DNA of 64,000 nt from Qiania dongpingensis (GTDB lineage: Bacteria; Bacillota; Clostridia; Lachnospirales; Lachnospiraceae). A program made the position numbers and the translations under genes. Location of the stretch: NCBI RefSeq assembly GCF_014337195.1, contig NZ_CP060634.1, positions 1,240,001-1,304,000 on the forward strand, written 5' to 3'. A model generated the notes under the pieces. That model was not told the DNA's origin and searched no databases. It saw nothing but the letters and a program-made list of their open reading frames with translations. Below, one piece after another: positions 25,229 to 33,486 of this stretch (position 1 is its first letter; every line of letters begins with the position of its first letter).

Positions 25229-25272
25229 GAAACGGCCGCAGGATGCCCGAACGGGTGTCCTGCGGCCGTTTC
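25229..25272 (-). terminator. Long perfect hairpin after the PPC-protein gene
   Basis: GAAACGGCCGCAGGA (25229-25243) pairs without mismatch with TCCTGCGGCCGTTTC (25258-25272) around a 14-base loop, itself partly self-complementary (CCCGAACGGG). T tracts are short on both sides. It lies 39 bp after the stop at 25311 and in front of the NSS gene. Confidence 0.75.
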
Positions 25273-25310
25273 ATTATAACATATCCTACTGTATTATCAA
25301 AGAAATTTGA

Positions 25311-25736
25311 TTATTTCTCAAAATCGTACAGATTCAGGCCGATTTCTTCGCTGAAGGTCCTGTCCACTTTTCCGTCGACCACATGAATCACGACCTCGCA
25401 GGTAGCGCTGACAACCGCCTGGTTCAAGTGCCCTCCAAAGACTTTTCCATCAGCGTCTCCGGCGCTCATGTGCAGATGGGCATAAAACTCCCCATCCATT
25501 GTATTGATGGTCCCGAGCAGGGATACAATCTCAAAATCTCCGCTGAAATGATTGGAATAATATTTCTTCTCTCCGGTCTTGAACACACCCACGGTAAAAT
25601 CCCCTACGGCTCCCAGTGCGTTCACATCAGCCAGGAGGATTTTTTCCCTCAGGGCGATCACCTTGATCTGCTCCAGGATATCTTCCCCTTTATCCACTCT
25701 TGCAATAATGGTATTACCGAATCTCCTGTAGTCCAT
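25311..25736 (-). CDS. PPC-domain (DUF296) protein
   Basis: A 141-residue single-domain protein matching the plants-and-prokaryotes-conserved domain: MDYRRFGNTIIARVDKGED, ILLADVNALGAVGDFTVGVF, a glycine-rich core, AHLHMSAGDADGKVFGGHL (possible metal-binding His pattern HLH...GGH) and the closing CEVVIHVVDG. No AT-hook precedes the domain, as in most bacterial members, whose molecular function is unknown. It begins 1 bp after the SDR stop and ends a four-gene operon of sugar kinase, epimerase, dehydrogenase and PPC protein. It could be a small sensor or accessory factor for that pathway. Confidence 0.8.
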   Translation of the reverse strand: MDYRRFGNTIIARVDKGEDILEQIKVIALREKILLADVNALGAVGDFTVGVFKTGEKKYYSNHFSGDFEIVSLLGTINTMDGEFYAHLHMSAGDADGKVFGGHLNQAVVSATCEVVIHVVDGKVDRTFSEEIGLNLYDFEK

Positions 25737-25737
25737 C

Positions 25738-26526
25738 TTACTCTCCTTTGTGCTCCCAGCTGAATTTCGGGTTCTGAACGATGTATTTTCCTCCGGCTAT
25801 CTCCACATCCACCCCGGTTATGTAGCTGCACGCGTCAGAAGCCAGGAACACGATAGGCTTTGCCAGATCCTCCGGCACGCCCAATCTCTGAAGCGCCACA
25901 TTCTGAGTATACAGCCCTCTGTTTTCTTTAATGGATTCCCGGCTGATCTCTGTCTCGATCATTCCCGGGATATACCCTACCACGCGGATACCATAGGGTG
26001 CAAAATTTGCCGCGAAGGTCTTTGTAAAACTGGATACTCCGGACTTCGCCGCCGCATATACGGCTCCCTCAGAATGGGGAATCTTCGAGGCAAAGGAGGA
26101 CGCGTTGATGATCACGCCGCCTCTTCCCTGGCTGATCATGTGCCGGCCGGCGATTCTGGAGCCTTCAAAAACTCCGTCCAGGTCGATTCTCATAATGCTG
26201 TCATATTCCTCCTTGGTAAATTCCATCACGGGTCTGTTGATAGCGATTCCCGCGTTATTCACCCAGATGTCGATTCCGCCCTGTTTCTCCGCCACGGCAT
26301 CTGCCATCGCCGCCACGCTCTCTGCATCCGCCACGTCTACCTGGTAAATGTCAACGTTAAATCCCATTTCAGCGCAGTCTGCCTGCATCGCTTCCAGCTT
26401 CTTCAGGGTACGTCCGCAGACCGACACCAGCGCGCCTTCTCTCGCAAATTCAATGGCCGCCGCTTTCCCAATGCCTGTTGCCCCGCCTGTGATGACTACG
26501 CTCTTGTTCTTCAGGTTTAGATCCAT
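25738..26526 (-). CDS. Short-chain dehydrogenase/reductase
   Basis: A 262-residue classical SDR. Cofactor loop TGGATGIGKAA near residue 12-22, WVNNAGIAI (NNAG motif), catalytic Ser in INASSFASKI and the YAAAKSG motif (Tyr-x-x-x-Lys) are all present, and the C-terminal GVDVEIAGGKYI is typical of polyol/sugar dehydrogenases. It oxidises or reduces a secondary alcohol with NAD(P). The operon, with an L-xylulokinase-like kinase and UlaE-like epimerase, suggests a pentitol, ketose or aldonate substrate. Start ATG 26526 follows AAAGGAGG. Confidence 0.88.
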   Translation of the reverse strand: MDLNLKNKSVVITGGATGIGKAAAIEFAREGALVSVCGRTLKKLEAMQADCAEMGFNVDIYQVDVADAESVAAMADAVAEKQGGIDIWVNNAGIAINRPVMEFTKEEYDSIMRIDLDGVFEGSRIAGRHMISQGRGGVIINASSFASKIPHSEGAVYAAAKSGVSSFTKTFAANFAPYGIRVVGYIPGMIETEISRESIKENRGLYTQNVALQRLGVPEDLAKPIVFLASDACSYITGVDVEIAGGKYIVQNPKFSWEHKGE

Positions 26527-26575
26527 CTTGTTCCTCCTTTTTTCGCTTGCTCGTGCAGCCGGAATCCCGGCCGCG

Positions 26576-27448
26576 TCACTCCGCTATGAGATATCCGCCC
26601 TGTCTCATTTTTGAGATGACGAATTTCCGCGCTTCACCTATTTGTTCCGCCGCTTCTTCCACGGTCTGGCGGTAATTGTTGTCCGCCCACATTTCTACCA
26701 TAAACCGTCCGGCGTATCCAAGCCCGTGCAGTTTTTTAAACAGCTTTTCAAATTGAACCGTTCCGCTTCCAAACGGAACATTCTTGAAAACTCCCGGCTC
26801 CGTTTCCTTTACATGGATCGCCACAGTCTCCGCGATCCCCAGCTCCAGCTCGCTTTCCGGATCGCTGCTGAACTGGCTCAGGTTCCCGAGGTCCGGATAT
26901 ATCTTAAAATACGGCGAAGGTATCTCCCGTAAATAATGGGTAGCCCGCAGGATCGTCCCGACAAACGGCGTATCCATGATCTCCATGGCCAGGATCACTC
27001 CCGCTTTGGCCGCCATCTCCACAGAACGTTTCATCCCATCCAGGAAATATGCCTTTGTTTCCTCGTCGGATTTCTCATAATATACATCATAGGTGGCCAG
27101 CTGGATACATCCGATACCCAGTCTCTGTGCCAATAAAAGTCCCTTTTCCATCACCTCAAAGGCCCGCTTTCTCGTTTCCGGGTTCTTGCTCCCGAACGGA
27201 AATCTGCGATGGGCGCTGAGGCACATGCTGGGAAACAGGATGCCTGTTTCGTCCATCAGACTTCTGAGCTCCCGGATCTCTTCCGTCCCCCAGTCAAGGC
27301 GGGCCAGCCGCTCGTCTGACTCATCCACCGACAGCTCCATGAAATCATAGCCGGCCATTCTTGCGGCAGTCATCTTTTCCCGCCAGGAAAAAGCATTGGG
27401 AAGAGCTTTTTCATATATGCCAAGCGGCGTCTTATTCAGGTCAAACAT
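26576..27448 (-). CDS. Sugar-phosphate 3-epimerase (UlaE/SgbU-like TIM barrel)
   Basis: A 290-residue xylose-isomerase-like TIM barrel closest in text to L-ribulose-5-phosphate / L-xylulose-5-phosphate 3-epimerases: LGIYEKALPNAFSWREKM at the start, FMELSVDESDERL, FPSMCLSAHRRFPFGS, MEIMDTPFVGTI (catalytic Glu), and HVKETEPGVFKNVPFGSG. It would interconvert L-xylulose-5-P and L-ribulose-5-P. The start is ATG 27448 (MFDLNKTP), overlapping the kinase stop by 8 bp with GGGAGGAG upstream; a longer frame is not supported. No L-ribulose-5-P 4-epimerase (AraD) is in the window to finish the classic route. Confidence 0.85.
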   Translation of the reverse strand: MFDLNKTPLGIYEKALPNAFSWREKMTAARMAGYDFMELSVDESDERLARLDWGTEEIRELRSLMDETGILFPSMCLSAHRRFPFGSKNPETRKRAFEVMEKGLLLAQRLGIGCIQLATYDVYYEKSDEETKAYFLDGMKRSVEMAAKAGVILAMEIMDTPFVGTILRATHYLREIPSPYFKIYPDLGNLSQFSSDPESELELGIAETVAIHVKETEPGVFKNVPFGSGTVQFEKLFKKLHGLGYAGRFMVEMWADNNYRQTVEEAAEQIGEARKFVISKMRQGGYLIAE

Positions 27449-28973
27449 CGCCTTCTCCTCCCTCCCGCAGGTTCTCCCATACGCCTGACAGGGCATCTAT
27501 CATCTGACGGTAGGTCTTATATTTCTTTTCATAGATCTCTTTATATTCTGCCCGCGGCATCACCTTTTTGGACACATGCACCAGCTTAGCCGCCGCATCG
27601 GCATATCCGCCATACACCCCGGCGCCGATTCCCGCCGCCATGGCCGCGCCCATGATCCCCTGCTCCTGACATTCCACCGTTTCTACAGGTATCTGCAGGG
27701 CGTCTGCGAAAATCTGAACCCAGACGTCCGAATTCGCGGCCCCTCCGGCCAATCGGATGGCCTCCGGTTCTTCTCTGTTGCGCAGAAGCCGTTTCACATG
27801 GGTCAGATGAGAGAACACGATCCCCTCATAGACTGCCCTCAGCATGTGCCGCCTGTCATGAAAATCCGTAAGGCCAATAAAGCAGCCCTTTGCAAGCGGG
27901 TCCTCATTGGAACCGTTCAAGAAAGGAAGGAAAACCACATTGCTGTCCTCCGGTTCTATGGAAGCCGCCATCTCATTGGTCAGATCATAAATACTTTTTC
28001 CTTCTTTGGCAAGCTCCTCCTTTTTCTCCGCCATCAGCTGGTCAATGAACCACTGCATATTTCCCGCGGACGTAGGGCTGCTCTCCTCTATCAGATAATA
28101 TCCCGGTATACAGAACATGGAATTCAAAGCCACGGTTCCGTTCACCACCGGCTTCTTCGTGATATACTCGTTTATGCTCCAAGTCCCGGCGATCATACAC
28201 ATAGGCGCCTCGTCATATATACCGGACGCAATGCCGCAGGCATCCACATCGAACATTCCGGCCATCACCGGTGTTCCGGGAACCAAACCGGTCTCTTCTG
28301 CCGCTTGTTCCGTGACAGTCCCGCACACATCGGCGGAAAATTTGAGAGGAGGAAGCTTATCATATACCATGTCCAGGCCAAAATATCCCATCAGCTCCCG
28401 GTCATAGGCAGCCGTGTCCAGGTTTATCAGATTGGCCCCGGAAAAATCAGTATATTCCCCGTTCGCTATTCCCGTCAGGCAGTACCGGATATAATCTTTT
28501 ACAGAAAATATGTATTTGGTATTCTCAAGCACCTCCGGCTCATGATCCCGCAGCCATGCAAGCAGGCTGACCGGCTGGCACGCCAGAATGTCCTGGTACG
28601 TCTTTTTATACACTTTATCTGCCGTCCCGTCGCTCTTCCACTGCTTTACGTACTTCCACGCCCTGGTATCCGTGGATAAAATCCCCTTATAGGAGGGCTT
28701 TCCATCCTGCCCTACCAGATACAGGCCTTTCCCATGCCCGGAAAACGATACGCCGGCTATATCCTTCGCGTCTATACCGCTCTTTTTCACTGCTTCCCTG
28801 ATCACTTTGGCATTCTGTTTCCAAAGCTCCCCCATATCCCGCTCTGTATAGCCGGGCTTGGGGGTCAGGTTATGGATAGACTCTCTCGCCACGGCTGCCA
28901 GCCGCCCGTTTTCATCGGACAGCCCGGCCTTGACGAACGTCCCTCCATTATCAATCCCCATCAAATATTTCAA
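27441..28973 (-). CDS. FGGY-family kinase, L-xylulokinase-like (LyxK)
   Basis: A 510-residue FGGY kinase with GIDNGGTFVKAGL (phosphate loop), GVSFSGHGKGLYLVGQDG, AGMFDVDACGIASG, MIAGTWSINEY and the adenosine-site text IRLAGGAANSDVWVQIFAD. The N-terminal GIDNGGTxxKA and the GHGKGLY motif resemble LyxK/YiaP L-xylulokinases. It is the first gene of the operon and its stop overlaps the UlaE-like epimerase start. Together they fit phosphorylation and epimerisation of an L-ketopentose. ATG 28973 follows CAGGAGGG. Substrate specificity is inferred only from family similarity and neighbour. Confidence 0.85.
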   Translation of the reverse strand: MKYLMGIDNGGTFVKAGLSDENGRLAAVARESIHNLTPKPGYTERDMGELWKQNAKVIREAVKKSGIDAKDIAGVSFSGHGKGLYLVGQDGKPSYKGILSTDTRAWKYVKQWKSDGTADKVYKKTYQDILACQPVSLLAWLRDHEPEVLENTKYIFSVKDYIRYCLTGIANGEYTDFSGANLINLDTAAYDRELMGYFGLDMVYDKLPPLKFSADVCGTVTEQAAEETGLVPGTPVMAGMFDVDACGIASGIYDEAPMCMIAGTWSINEYITKKPVVNGTVALNSMFCIPGYYLIEESSPTSAGNMQWFIDQLMAEKKEELAKEGKSIYDLTNEMAASIEPEDSNVVFLPFLNGSNEDPLAKGCFIGLTDFHDRRHMLRAVYEGIVFSHLTHVKRLLRNREEPEAIRLAGGAANSDVWVQIFADALQIPVETVECQEQGIMGAAMAAGIGAGVYGGYADAAAKLVHVSKKVMPRAEYKEIYEKKYKTYRQMIDALSGVWENLREGGEGDV

Positions 28974-29013
28974 ACCATTGCCCTCCTGTCCTTTTTTGCA
29001 GATTTATTGCAAA

Positions 29014-29058
29014 ACGAAAAAAACAGGGCGATGTAAATTATACCTTACAGCGCCCTGT
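29014..29058 (-). terminator. Rho-independent terminator of the Liv-transporter operon
   Basis: ACAGGGCG/CGCCCTGT (29023-29030 and 29051-29058) encloses an inner TGTAA/TTACA pairing, and the minus strand continues with seven T residues, only a few bases after the dehydrogenase stop at 29066. Confidence 0.9.
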
Positions 29059-29065
29059 CTCATTA

Positions 29066-30031
29066 TTAAACGTTCAATGCGGTTTTCGGAATACGGCCTT
29101 CCAAAGCGTCAATTACACACTGCGCGCAGTCCATGCTGACTGCTTCTTTGGACTCCCATGTTTCAGAGGAAGAATGAGGCTGGAATACCACATTCGGGCA
29201 CTGAAGAATCGGCATATCCTTTTCAGGCGGTTCCTGCTCGTATACGTCAACGCCGGCGGCGCCGACCTTGCCGGACTTCACAGCCTCGTAAACGGCATCC
29301 AGATTCCATGCGGGACCTCTCGCCGTATTTACGATGACTACGCCGTCTTTCATGATGTCCAGCTCCGCTTTATCGATGAAATGGTAATTTTCAGGAGTGT
29401 TGGGAATGTGGAGCGTGATGCAGTCACACTGCTTAAGTACCTCTTCCTTGCTGGCAAAGGTCACATTCAGCTCTTTCGCCGCCTTCTCATTGGGGAAGGG
29501 GTCATAAGCCAGAATTTTCACATTGAAGCCCTGGATTGTCCTTGCGAAGCACTGTCCGATCGCACCGAAGCCCATGATGCCCACGGTTTTTCCGTAAAGC
29601 TGGTTTCCGGTGAAGCGGTCCCATTTATTCTCATGCATTACCTTGTCCATGGGGATGATATTCTTCATGGCTGTAAGCATCAGTGTCAGCGCATACTCCG
29701 CCACACTGTTGGAAAGCATAAAGCTTCTCACGTTGCAGGCGATCACGCCGTGTTTCTTCGCTGCGTCAAGATCTACTGTATCAAAGCCAACGCCGAATCT
29801 GGCAACTACTTTAAGCTTCGGAGCAGTCTGGAACACTTCTTCACACCAAGGCTCCATACCTGCGATAACGCCGTCGATATCGCCGGATATCTGCATCAGT
29901 TCTTCTTTTGTATAAGGATCTTCTCTGTCAAGCTCGATCAGTTCATAGCCTTTGTCCAGGAGCATCTGTCTCGCCTTGGGGCAGTTCTTTTTATAATTGC
30001 TGACACCCACAAGTATCTTCTTCTTATCCAC
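29066..30031 (-). CDS. D-2-hydroxyacid dehydrogenase (phosphoglycerate dehydrogenase-like)
   Basis: A 321-residue NAD-linked dehydrogenase. It has the substrate-loop ARFGVGFDTVDLDAA, the Rossmann loop GIMGFGAIGQ, catalytic Arg in VNTARGPAWNL, Glu in VDVYEQEPP and His in FQPHSSSET. It lacks the regulatory domain of SerA, so it more likely reduces hydroxypyruvate, another 2-oxoacid, or acts in reverse. The start is GTG 30031, with AGGAGG 9 bp upstream; a TTG at 30040 would touch the ribosome-binding site. It directly follows livF and is the last gene of the transporter operon. It is one of three paralogues in this island (also 37888 and 41106). Confidence 0.87.
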   Translation of the reverse strand: MDKKKILVGVSNYKKNCPKARQMLLDKGYELIELDREDPYTKEELMQISGDIDGVIAGMEPWCEEVFQTAPKLKVVARFGVGFDTVDLDAAKKHGVIACNVRSFMLSNSVAEYALTLMLTAMKNIIPMDKVMHENKWDRFTGNQLYGKTVGIMGFGAIGQCFARTIQGFNVKILAYDPFPNEKAAKELNVTFASKEEVLKQCDCITLHIPNTPENYHFIDKAELDIMKDGVVIVNTARGPAWNLDAVYEAVKSGKVGAAGVDVYEQEPPEKDMPILQCPNVVFQPHSSSETWESKEAVSMDCAQCVIDALEGRIPKTALNV

Positions 30032-30036
30032 GTCTT

Positions 30037-30756
30037 TCAACCTCCTAAATATGCTTTCTTAACTTCTTCATCTACCAGCAGATCCTTGCAGAAGCCTTCC
30101 ATGGCAACCTCGCCGACCTGCATTACATAACCTCTGTGAGCGGTATTCAGCGCAATCTTGGAGTTCTGTTCAACAAAGAGGACGGTCACGCCTTCACTGT
30201 TGATCTCCCGAATCGCCTTGAACACTTCTTTTACAATAACCGGCGCCAGACCAAGGGAAGGCTCGTCAAGCAGAATCATCTTCGGCTTGTTGATCAGGGC
30301 GCGGCCAATGGCCAGCATCTGCTGCTCGCCGCCGGACAGAGTGCCGCCCAGCTGTGTGCGCCGTTCTTCCAATCTGGGGAACCGTTTGTAAATTCCCTTT
30401 AAATCTTCTTTGATATTCTTTGTATCTTTCCTCAGATAAGCTCCTGTAAGAAGGTTCTCCTCCACGGTCAGCTTGGAAAACACATGACGCCCTTCCAATA
30501 CCTGGCACAGGCCAAGGGAAGCGACCTTATGGCCATGGAATCCCTGAATCTCTTTTCCATCGAAAATAATCTTTCCTCTCACGCCCTTGGAGTTTGTCAG
30601 ACCGGAAATCGTCTGAAGGGTGGTGGTCTTTCCGGCGCCGTTCGCCCCGATAATGGTGACCATCTCTCCTTCATTCACCTGCATGTTAATGCCTTTTACT
30701 GTATGGATGTTCCCATAGTAATAATGGAAATCCTGCAATTCCAATAACGGTGCCAT
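30037..30756 (-). CDS. livF: Branched-chain-type ABC transporter ATPase (LivF)
   Basis: A 239-residue ATPase with Walker A GANGAGKTTT, Q-loop, signature LSGGEQQMLAIGRA, Walker B MILLDEPSLGLAP and H-loop region TVLFVEQNSKIAL. The SLGLAP after Walker B is diagnostic for LivF. It works with LivG (stop and start overlap by one base) to power import through LivH/LivM. Family members carry branched amino acids but also amides, urea and other small polar compounds, so substrate is open. Confidence 0.93.
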   Translation of the reverse strand: MAPLLELQDFHYYYGNIHTVKGINMQVNEGEMVTIIGANGAGKTTTLQTISGLTNSKGVRGKIIFDGKEIQGFHGHKVASLGLCQVLEGRHVFSKLTVEENLLTGAYLRKDTKNIKEDLKGIYKRFPRLEERRTQLGGTLSGGEQQMLAIGRALINKPKMILLDEPSLGLAPVIVKEVFKAIREINSEGVTVLFVEQNSKIALNTAHRGYVMQVGEVAMEGFCKDLLVDEEVKKAYLGG

Positions 30757-31511
30757 TATTCGTCACCTCCTAAGTATGCGGCAATTACATCCGGATGGTT
30801 CTGTACCACTTCCGGAACACCTTCGGCCAAAAGTGTGCCGTGCTCCAGACAGTACACATAATCACATACGCCCATCACCAGCTTCATATCATGCTCGATC
30901 ATCAGGATCGTCACATCCAGATCAAGGATTCTCCGGAGCAGTGCGTCGAATTCTTCCTTTTCCTTGGAGTTCATACCTGCGACCGGCTCATCCAGAAGAA
31001 TCAGCTTCGGCCCGCTGGCCAGCCCTCTGACAATCTCCAGAAGCCTCTGTTTGCCGTAGGACAAGCTTCCAGCCTGCTGGTTCGCCATATCCTGAAGGCC
31101 TACGAATTCCATCCACTTTTCTGTCTCTTCGCGTACAAACTTCTCTTCTTTTCTTTCGCTGGGAAGGTGAAGCATATCACTCCAGAAATTGGATTTCAGC
31201 CTGGTATGCATACCTACCATGATATTTTCCTGTACCGTCATCTGGCGGAACAGGTTGATTACCTGATAGGTCCTCGCCATACCGACTTCATTGATCTTAT
31301 GGGGCTTCAGCCCCTCAACATGCTTGCCGTCAAAGATCACACTGCCTTCCGCCGGTGTATAAACGCCGCTGATGCAGTTGAAAAACGTGGTCTTACCGGC
31401 GCCGTTGGGGCCGATCAGACCGGTGATCTGTCCTTTACGCACATGTATGCTGACTTTATTCACAGCGACCAGGCCGCCAAACCGGATTGTTACTCCTTCA
31501 GTTTTCAGCAT
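30756..31511 (-). CDS. livG: Branched-chain-type ABC transporter ATPase (LivG)
   Basis: A 251-residue ATPase: Walker A GPNGAGKTTFFNCISG, signature LSYGKQRLLEIVRG, Walker B LILLDEPVAGMNSKE and EHDMKLVMGVCDYVYCLEHG. The EPVAGMN text and the C-terminal AYLGGDE are diagnostic for LivG. It starts 1 bp after livM with GGAGG upstream and is cytosolic, membrane-associated. Confidence 0.93.
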   Translation of the reverse strand: MLKTEGVTIRFGGLVAVNKVSIHVRKGQITGLIGPNGAGKTTFFNCISGVYTPAEGSVIFDGKHVEGLKPHKINEVGMARTYQVINLFRQMTVQENIMVGMHTRLKSNFWSDMLHLPSERKEEKFVREETEKWMEFVGLQDMANQQAGSLSYGKQRLLEIVRGLASGPKLILLDEPVAGMNSKEKEEFDALLRRILDLDVTILMIEHDMKLVMGVCDYVYCLEHGTLLAEGVPEVVQNHPDVIAAYLGGDE

Positions 31512-31512
31512 A

Positions 31513-32502
31513 TTATTTTACCTCCTTGCCCGCTTGCTTCAGTGCTTTTCTCCTGAGGATGTTCCGCTTGAGATCCTTAGCCGCACCTACCAGGCCGCCC
31601 GGCATAGCCAGGATTACGAGCAGCAGCAGGATACCGTAGATAAGCATCTGATATTCTTCAAACATACGGAGGCTTTCCAGAATCACTTCCACTGCTACCG
31701 CGCCGATGACAGGACCTGTAAGAGAACCGCTGCCGCCGAACAGCATCATCGTAACGAAAAGCACGGACTGCTTCTGCTGATACATATCGGGATGCAGGTA
31801 ACCTACCAGGTTCACATACATGCCGCCCGCGAAGGCAACAAAGAAAGCGCTTACCGCAAAAGCGATGACCTTATACTTCCGTACATTTACGCCCATGCCT
31901 TCTGCCGCCTGCGTATTCTCGCGGATGGCGATCAGGGCACGGCCCGTCCTGGATTTCACGATGAAATTCTTGATGATCAGGAAGACCACCACGCACAGGA
32001 CGCCAAAGAAGTAGAATTTAACGTTTGTATTGATTTGAAGTCCAAAAATATGTAACTTGTCCGTGAAAAATCCATTGAAGTTCCCGGTAATGTTATTCGG
32101 GGAATGAGATGCAATCTGATATACAATCTCGCCGAATGCTATTGTTGCCAGGGAAAGGAAATGGAATTTCAGTTTTGAAGCCGGCAGCGCCAGCAGCGCG
32201 CCGATGCCGCATGCAATCACCGATGCGATCAGCATCGCCGGAATCTGAGGCACACCCAAATGCTTATACAAGATGCCTGCGCCGTAAGCGCCGATCGCAT
32301 AAAACGCCGCGTGGCCCATGGAAATCTGGCCGCTGTATCCAAACAGGACATCCAGACCGGAAACAGCTACTATGTAAATCGTCGCAAAACATGCAATCAA
32401 GCACAGATATTCCGAAAAGCCCAGAATCGCCGGAACCAATAAGGCAACCACAACAGCGATCAGGCATTTAATCAAATTGTTTGATCTTATTTTTTCTTTC
32501 AT
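31513..32502 (-). CDS. livM: Branched-chain-type ABC transporter permease (LivM)
   Basis: A 329-residue membrane protein, about 8-9 helices. It shows GLDVLFGYSGQISMGHAAFYAIGAY, a segment diagnostic for LivM, the loop RTGRALIAIRENTQAAEGMGVNV (quoted in part as the EAA-like cytosolic loop), and FGGSGSLTGPVIGAV near the C terminus. It pairs with LivH to form the channel. Spaced 27 bp from livH. Confidence 0.92.
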   Translation of the reverse strand: MKEKIRSNNLIKCLIAVVVALLVPAILGFSEYLCLIACFATIYIVAVSGLDVLFGYSGQISMGHAAFYAIGAYGAGILYKHLGVPQIPAMLIASVIACGIGALLALPASKLKFHFLSLATIAFGEIVYQIASHSPNNITGNFNGFFTDKLHIFGLQINTNVKFYFFGVLCVVVFLIIKNFIVKSRTGRALIAIRENTQAAEGMGVNVRKYKVIAFAVSAFFVAFAGGMYVNLVGYLHPDMYQQKQSVLFVTMMLFGGSGSLTGPVIGAVAVEVILESLRMFEEYQMLIYGILLLLVILAMPGGLVGAAKDLKRNILRRKALKQAGKEVK

Positions 32503-32529
32503 ATTATCCTCCTGCCCATACCGCTGAAT

Positions 32530-33411
32530 TTATACATCCTGAATTGCTCTTTCATTGAAGATACCGGTAGGCTTCACGAACAGGAATACAATCAGCAGAA
32601 TGTATGCGAACATGTTCTTGTAAGCCGATGAAATATATCCGGCCACCAGTGTCTCGGAAAGTCCCAGAATCAGGCCGCCGACCATTGCACCGTACATATT
32701 TCCGTAACCGCCCATAACCGCACTGGAAAAACCTTTACGTCCGATCGTAGCGCCAAGTGTTACATATACGCCGTACATCGGCCCGATGAAGATACCTGCG
32801 ATCGCTGCGATTCCTGCAGCCAGGCCCCAGGTAATGCCTGTATTTAAAGAAACGTTGATTCCACAGGACTCTGCCGCCATGGGGTCCATGGCCGCCGCTC
32901 TCATGGAAGTACCGATTTTCGTCTTAGTCATAAAGATATGCAGTATTACCATACATACTGCCGCAGCCCCCAGACAGAGGAGTGCCTCCGGCTGTACGCC
33001 CGCTCCAAAAATCGTCACAGAATCCACCGGGAAGATGGACGGGAAATACTCGATCTTGGAACTCCAGATCGCCTGTGCGCCATTCTGGAAAATATAAGAA
33101 ATTGCTATAGTCGCCAATATGATGTAGATAGCCATTACGTTTTTATTAAGCAGCTTCCGGATAACGCCCTTCTCCAGAAGGAAGCCGATACCGAATGCGA
33201 TCACCATGGTCAAAAGCACAGATACTATGTAGGGCAGCTTTAAGAACCGGTAAAAGGTCAGGCCGACAAACGCACCGATTGTCAGGATATCTCCCTGTAC
33301 GAATGTCATCAGACCGGAAGCTTTGTAAATTAAGCTGTAGCCCATGGCAATCAAGCTATAGATACTTCCGAGCACCAGGCCCGAAATAATCAATTGTGTT
33401 AACATGCTCAT
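32530..33411 (-). CDS. livH: Branched-chain-type ABC transporter permease (LivH)
   Basis: A 293-residue, about 8-helix permease with LGSIYSLIAMGYSLIYKASGLMTF at the N terminus, the EAA-like loop TSMRAAAMDPMAAESCGINV and KGFSSAVMGGYGNMYGAMVGG near the end, all typical of LivH. It follows the binding-protein gene after a 75-bp gap that contains a strong hairpin. Confidence 0.92.
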   Translation of the reverse strand: MSMLTQLIISGLVLGSIYSLIAMGYSLIYKASGLMTFVQGDILTIGAFVGLTFYRFLKLPYIVSVLLTMVIAFGIGFLLEKGVIRKLLNKNVMAIYIILATIAISYIFQNGAQAIWSSKIEYFPSIFPVDSVTIFGAGVQPEALLCLGAAAVCMVILHIFMTKTKIGTSMRAAAMDPMAAESCGINVSLNTGITWGLAAGIAAIAGIFIGPMYGVYVTLGATIGRKGFSSAVMGGYGNMYGAMVGGLILGLSETLVAGYISSAYKNMFAYILLIVFLFVKPTGIFNERAIQDV

Positions 33412-33445
33412 ACGCCGTTACTCTCCCTTCCAAACAGTTAAAACT

Positions 33446-33470
33446 ATGGGGGCCTTTGTCAGGCCCCCAT
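33446..33470 (-). terminator. Intercistronic hairpin between binding-protein gene and livH
   Basis: ATGGGGGCCT and AGGCCCCCAT form a perfect 10-bp stem with a 5-base loop; the minus strand then reads AGTTTTAAC. It is likely a partial terminator that lets the binding protein be made in excess over the permeases. Confidence 0.75.
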
Positions 33471-33486
33471 ATTCAGAACAATTGAA

